DNA of 7,923 nucleotides from assembly GCA_017404125.1 (NCBI GenBank), contig JAFRCZ010000188.1, positions 1 through 7,923 on the forward strand, written 5' to 3'. The notes under the pieces were generated by a model that was given only the letters and a program-made list of their open reading frames with translations, had not been told where the DNA came from and did no database searches. A program made the position numbers and the translations under genes. The DNA comes from Methanobrevibacter sp. (GTDB lineage: Archaea > Methanobacteriota > Methanobacteria > Methanobacteriales > Methanobacteriaceae). Below, one piece after another: positions 5,056 to 7,923 of this stretch; the first letter of the stretch is position 1; every line of letters begins with the position of its first letter.

Positions 5056-5760
5056 TTAGTCGCTAAGACTAATGCTTTCACTTCGAGATGAATGGCCAGA
5101 CAAGTATTTCACTTTTGCTCTGGTAAACATCTTTTTAAACCAATCATACAATACAACTAAAAGCACTGCATTGGTTACGCCATGGGTTAAATCGTAGGAA
5201 ACACCATTTAAGTATAATGCAATGATTGGACTGATTTCAAGAGCTGTTCCTGAATAGAAGATTGCAGAAATGTCTGTAATCCAACCATATAGGAATCCCC
5301 AAACTAATCCAAAGACTATTCTAAATCCTACATTGTCAAATCTTGAAGCCAAGAATCCGGCACTTGCTCCCATAAGTCCCCATGCAAGCATCTGGAAGAG
5401 AACCCAGTATCCCATTCCCATAAAGAGACCAGATACGAATGCTGTGAGTGCTCCAACTATGAAACCTTCTTCCTTGCCAAAGACAACACCAACCATTATA
5501 ATAATGAATGATGCCATGTTTACAGCAGGAATAGACATAAGAATTAAACGCCCCACAGTTGCAATAGCTGTCAATACAGCAATTAATACTATTGATTCAA
5601 CAGGCGGCTTCTTGTTTTCATACATTTTAAATATTGCATAGAATAATCCTATAAGGAAAAGGATTAGGAAAATCACCATTGTAATCGTAAATATTGGGCT
5701 ATTTATTACACCGCTTGAACTTGTGGTCATATTTGTTAACATTTGATCCATCGCACTCAT
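5056..5760 (-). CDS. ECF transporter S component (substrate-binding membrane subunit), CbrT-like
   Basis: This subunit would bind a vitamin or similar micronutrient outside and hand it to the EcfT/EcfA module. From ATG 5760 it has 234 residues (the numbering here counts from GTG 5766, two codons upstream). A hydrophobic helix at about 24-47 precedes the usual core of about six helices (57-210). Core motifs include AVLTAIATVGR (63-73), an FQMLAWGLMG segment (124-133) and YDLTHGVTN (191-199), which resemble S components annotated as cobalamin-type (CbrT-like); this is from memory and the substrate is not proven. The cytoplasmic tail is Ser-rich (SGHSSRSESISLSD). ATG 5760 is preferred over GTG 5766 because GAGTG sits seven bases before the ATG; Met6 (5751) is also possible. 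The gene follows ecfA by 65 bases with its own TATA-like element, so its level may be set partly apart from ecfTA. Confidence 0.85.
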   Translation of the reverse strand: MSAMDQMLTNMTTSSSGVINSPIFTITMVIFLILFLIGLFYAIFKMYENKKPPVESIVLIAVLTAIATVGRLILMSIPAVNMASFIIIMVGVVFGKEEGFIVGALTAFVSGLFMGMGYWVLFQMLAWGLMGASAGFLASRFDNVGFRIVFGLVWGFLYGWITDISAIFYSGTALEISPIIALYLNGVSYDLTHGVTNAVLLVVLYDWFKKMFTRAKVKYLSGHSSRSESISLSD

Positions 5761-5767
5761 AATCACA

Positions 5768-5772
5768 CACTC
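5768..5772 (-). promoter_or_regulatory. Weak ribosome binding site deciding the S-component start
   Basis: The minus strand reads GAGTG seven bases before ATG 5760. It lacks one G relative to GAGGTG. It is too near GTG 5766 to serve that codon. Confidence 0.35.
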
Positions 5773-5808
5773 TTAAATTAAAAATTTTTATTAAAACATT
5801 ATTAAACT

Positions 5809-5817
5809 CATATAAAC
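5809..5817 (-). promoter_or_regulatory. Candidate internal promoter between ecfA and the S component
   Basis: The minus strand reads GTTTATATG starting 8 bases after the ecfA stop, a good archaeal TATA match. Initiation about 25 bases on would give a leader of about 25 nt before ATG 5760. The 65-bp gap is too short for a cobalamin riboswitch, and none is visible. Confidence 0.45.
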
Positions 5818-5825
5818 ATTAAAGA

Positions 5826-7664
5826 TTAATCTAAATCCCATTTATCTTTCAAATCATCTAAAGTCACTATTTCTGGAACATAATCCTTTACCATCCTATT
5901 TACAAATGTGGTATAAAAGTTATTCTCAGCAAATATCACTTTAGGATTATCATCTATTTGAATATCCTTATCAAAGAGCATCAGGCAACGCTTGCAATTG
6001 TTTGCTACAAAATCCAAGTCATGGCTTGTCATGATTATTGTCAACCCATTGTCTCTTAGGGAATTTAAGATATCTGCCAAAGCTTTGCTTGACAATGGAT
6101 CCAAACCTTTTGTAGGCTCATCCAATATCAATACATCTGCATTCTGCAGCAATGCTTTCACAATAACTATCTTTTGCTGTTCCCCTCCACTGCAGTCATA
6201 AGGATGCTTATCAATCAAATCGCAAATGTCAAAGAATTCAATCAAATTCTTGAATTTGAATTCAATGCTATCAAATTCCAAGCTATTCAAGATATCGGAT
6301 CCAATGAATTCCCCATTGGACATTTTTAGTAAATTGTCATACGCTTCCTTATTGAAACTTATATTGTTCTTTTTAAACAGATTAGATTCAATGATTGATT
6401 CCAAAAACTCCTCCTTAACATTGTCTTTGGAAAAGTGAATCATAGGATTTTGATGAACATAAGCTAAATTGATTCCTTTTTTGTATTTGACCTTACCTTT
6501 GATTGGTTTCAGTATTCCAACCAATAGCTGCAGGAATGTTGATTTTCCCACTCCATTTCCACCAATAAGGCTAACGAATTCTCCCTTATTCAAATCAAAA
6601 TCGACATTTTTTAAAATCAATTTCTCTTTTTCATATGCAAAGTAGATTCCTTTCATTTGAATTAATGCATTTTTACTATTGTTCAATGAAAGTTTGTCTA
6701 AAATACCTGATTTTTCATTAGAATGATACTTTTTATTGGTATGATGTAGATTGCCATGAACTAAATTATCAGAATTTTCATTACCAATACTTATTTTGAT
6801 TAAATCATCACGGATTGTATTAAGACAACGCCTTCCTTCACGAATGCTTAAAGGAGTATTCAATTTAATTAAACTTGGATACTTGACGGAAAGTGAGTTG
6901 TATATTTTAGTAACTACAGGGAGATAATTTTCAAAAATTTCATCATCAATTACATCTTTACAAATGTTATGGGCATTGTCAACAAATTCAATTTTACCTT
7001 CTTTTAAAAATACTGCCTTGTCAATGAATTGGAAGATGCTGTCTGCCTTATGCTCGCTCATGATTACTGTTATTGAAAACTCTTCATTCAATCTCCTTAC
7101 TATTGACAGGAATTCATAGGAAGCGATTGGATCCAGCTGTGACATAGGTTCATCAAGCAAGAGAACCTGTGGTCTTAATACAAGAAGTGAACAAAGGTTT
7201 ACCAATTGCTTTTGTCCACCGGAGAGTTCATTCACATTCTTATGAAGTATGTCATTGATTCCAAAGAAAGCCACTATCTCGCTAATTCTGTTTCTGATTT
7301 CCTCTGTAGGGAGGCCTATGTTTTCTAATGGGAAAGCAATCTCTTGAATTACAGTATCTGTAACTATTTGACTGTCTGGATTTTGGAATAGATAACCAAT
7401 ATCACATGCAGATGAAATCTCGTCAAGGTCCTGTATTCTCACTCCATTGAACTTAATTTCACCAGTTCTTCTACCTGCAGGCATCAATTCCTTCTTAAGG
7501 TTAGTGAGCAAAGTGGTTTTACCGCATCCTGATGGACCACATAATAGGACAAAGTCACCATAATCTATTTCAAGGTTAATCTTATCCAATGATTTGACTT
7601 GAGAATCGGTTCCATCTGAATTGAGGTATGCAAAGCTGAAATCCTTAAATTCAATCAATGCCAT
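5826..7664 (-). CDS. ecfA: Fused two-domain ECF transporter ATPase (EcfA-EcfA')
   Basis: A 612-residue cytoplasmic ABC ATPase holding both nucleotide-binding domains, which together with EcfT and an S component power ECF-type import. Domain 1 has Walker A GPSGCGKT (43-50), the Q-loop FQNPDSQ (Q94), signature LSGGQ (147-151), Walker B VLLLDEP (167-173) and switch His205. A linker of about 110 residues includes LNTPLSIREGRR (about 268-279). Domain 2 has Walker A GGNGVGKS (368-375), Q405, a variant signature CSGGE (491-495), Walker B VLILDEP (511-517) and His548. The FQNPDSQ pattern is typical of EcfA-type ATPases. Both catalytic glutamates (E172, E516) are present, so both domains look able to hydrolyse ATP. 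Domain 2 has 87 residues between the Q-loop Gln and the signature Ser, against 54 in domain 1. ATG 7664 has a strong AGGAGAGG site and lies inside the ecfT end, which implies coupled translation. Confidence 0.92.
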   Translation of the reverse strand: MALIEFKDFSFAYLNSDGTDSQVKSLDKINLEIDYGDFVLLCGPSGCGKTTLLTNLKKELMPAGRRTGEIKFNGVRIQDLDEISSACDIGYLFQNPDSQIVTDTVIQEIAFPLENIGLPTEEIRNRISEIVAFFGINDILHKNVNELSGGQKQLVNLCSLLVLRPQVLLLDEPMSQLDPIASYEFLSIVRRLNEEFSITVIMSEHKADSIFQFIDKAVFLKEGKIEFVDNAHNICKDVIDDEIFENYLPVVTKIYNSLSVKYPSLIKLNTPLSIREGRRCLNTIRDDLIKISIGNENSDNLVHGNLHHTNKKYHSNEKSGILDKLSLNNSKNALIQMKGIYFAYEKEKLILKNVDFDLNKGEFVSLIGGNGVGKSTFLQLLVGILKPIKGKVKYKKGINLAYVHQNPMIHFSKDNVKEEFLESIIESNLFKKNNISFNKEAYDNLLKMSNGEFIGSDILNSLEFDSIEFKFKNLIEFFDICDLIDKHPYDCSGGEQQKIVIVKALLQNADVLILDEPTKGLDPLSSKALADILNSLRDNGLTIIMTSHDLDFVANNCKRCLMLFDKDIQIDDNPKVIFAENNFYTTFVNRMVKDYVPEIVTLDDLKDKWDLD

Positions 7665-7923
7665 AATATCCTCTCCTTAATCTCCAAGTAAATCAAAGGT
7701 AATAGGAATACAATGAATGCCAAATAATAAATGTTGAATGGAAAATTGCTGAATTTGAAGTCAATTGAAGGATAAATGTTGATCATTCCAACTCCTTTAA
7801 GGAGACCTATAATGATTATTCCTACAGTAACTATTATTAAAGCTATGAATGCATAATCTGCACGTCCAAACTTGTAGGATAAATAACTTGTTCTCTCTGT
7901 AGCATTATAGCCTCTTGCCTTCA
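7655..7923 (-). CDS. ecfT: EcfT transmembrane coupling subunit, C-terminal part
   Basis: The last 88 codons of EcfT are visible; the N-terminus lies beyond the right edge. The fragment begins KARGYNATERTSYLSYKFGR, matching the second Ala-Arg-Gly coupling-helix motif that seats on the EcfA ATPases. A hydrophobic helix (visible residues 23-40, FIALIIVTVGIIIIGLL), a polar loop and a last hydrophobic helix (about 64-79) follow, ending IKERILWH. This is the expected C-terminal layout of EcfT. The TGA stop (7655-7657) lies within ecfA, a 10-base overlap, and the ecfA ribosome binding site is inside the codons for KER. The protein joins the S component to the ATPase pair in the membrane. Confidence 0.9.
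   Translation of the reverse strand, partial: KARGYNATERTSYLSYKFGRADYAFIALIIVTVGIIIIGLLKGVGMINIYPSIDFKFSNFPFNIYYLAFIVFLLPLIYLEIKERILWH
7670..7677 (-). promoter_or_regulatory. Ribosome binding site of ecfA inside the ecfT coding sequence
   Basis: The minus strand reads AGGAGAGG five bases before ATG 7664, within the last codons of ecfT. It is the strongest Shine-Dalgarno in the window and supports translational coupling of ecfT and ecfA. Confidence 0.75.

Noticed and set aside
5270..5641. Plus-strand 123-codon frame opposite the S-component gene
   Set aside because: It lies wholly within a convincing membrane-protein gene on the other strand and has no family resemblance or ribosome binding site.
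5056..5766. GTG 5766 as the S-component start
   Set aside because: The only ribosome-site-like sequence (GAGTG, 5768-5772) is one base from this GTG but correctly spaced for ATG 5760.

Overview
The window looks like a chromosomal segment of a methanogenic euryarchaeon of the order Methanobacteriales, most like Methanobrevibacter. The signs are very AT-rich DNA, TATA-type promoter elements, oligo-T transcription ends, a Ski2-like DExH helicase of archaeal type, a DUF5654-type small membrane protein, and Lys/Asn/Ile-rich proteins. This is inferred from composition and family recognition; no search was run. No rRNA, tRNA, CRISPR array, insertion sequence or other mobile element is visible.

Layout, left to right. 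Positions 1-122 hold the 3' end of a plus-strand gene of unknown function. A short convergent spacer (123-222) follows, with a hairpin, T-tracts and a degenerate 8-9 bp repeat. All remaining genes lie on the minus strand and are transcribed right to left. In order of transcription they are: the C-terminal part of EcfT (7655-7923, cut by the window edge); a fused two-domain EcfA ATPase (5826-7664); an ECF transporter S component (5056-5760); an AT-rich gap of about 300 bp; a 78-residue two-helix membrane protein of DUF5654 type (4520-4756); a membrane-anchored zinc-ribbon protein with a predicted extracytoplasmic domain (3590-4390); and a 1081-residue DExH helicase with a long lysine-rich insert (223-3468).

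Functional reading. EcfT, EcfA and the S component together form an energy-coupling factor (ECF) vitamin or micronutrient importer. EcfA starts inside the EcfT coding sequence (10-base overlap), so the two are probably translationally coupled. The S component sits 65 bases after EcfA and has a candidate TATA box of its own. Its sequence resembles the S components often assigned to cobalamin (CbrT-like), but the substrate cannot be fixed from sequence. The DUF5654-type, zinc-ribbon and helicase genes seem to be separate transcription units: each is preceded by AT-rich promoter-like DNA, and three of the minus-strand genes end in a similar composite T-tract.

The observations most worth a second look are: the lysine-rich disordered insert of the helicase, which carries a PCNA-binding-like island; the two cysteine clusters of that helicase; the shared terminator pattern; the T13 run just upstream of the DUF5654 ribosome binding site; an insertion and variant signature in the second EcfA domain; and the repeat in the convergent spacer. 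I see no clear evidence of a wholly new multi-gene system.
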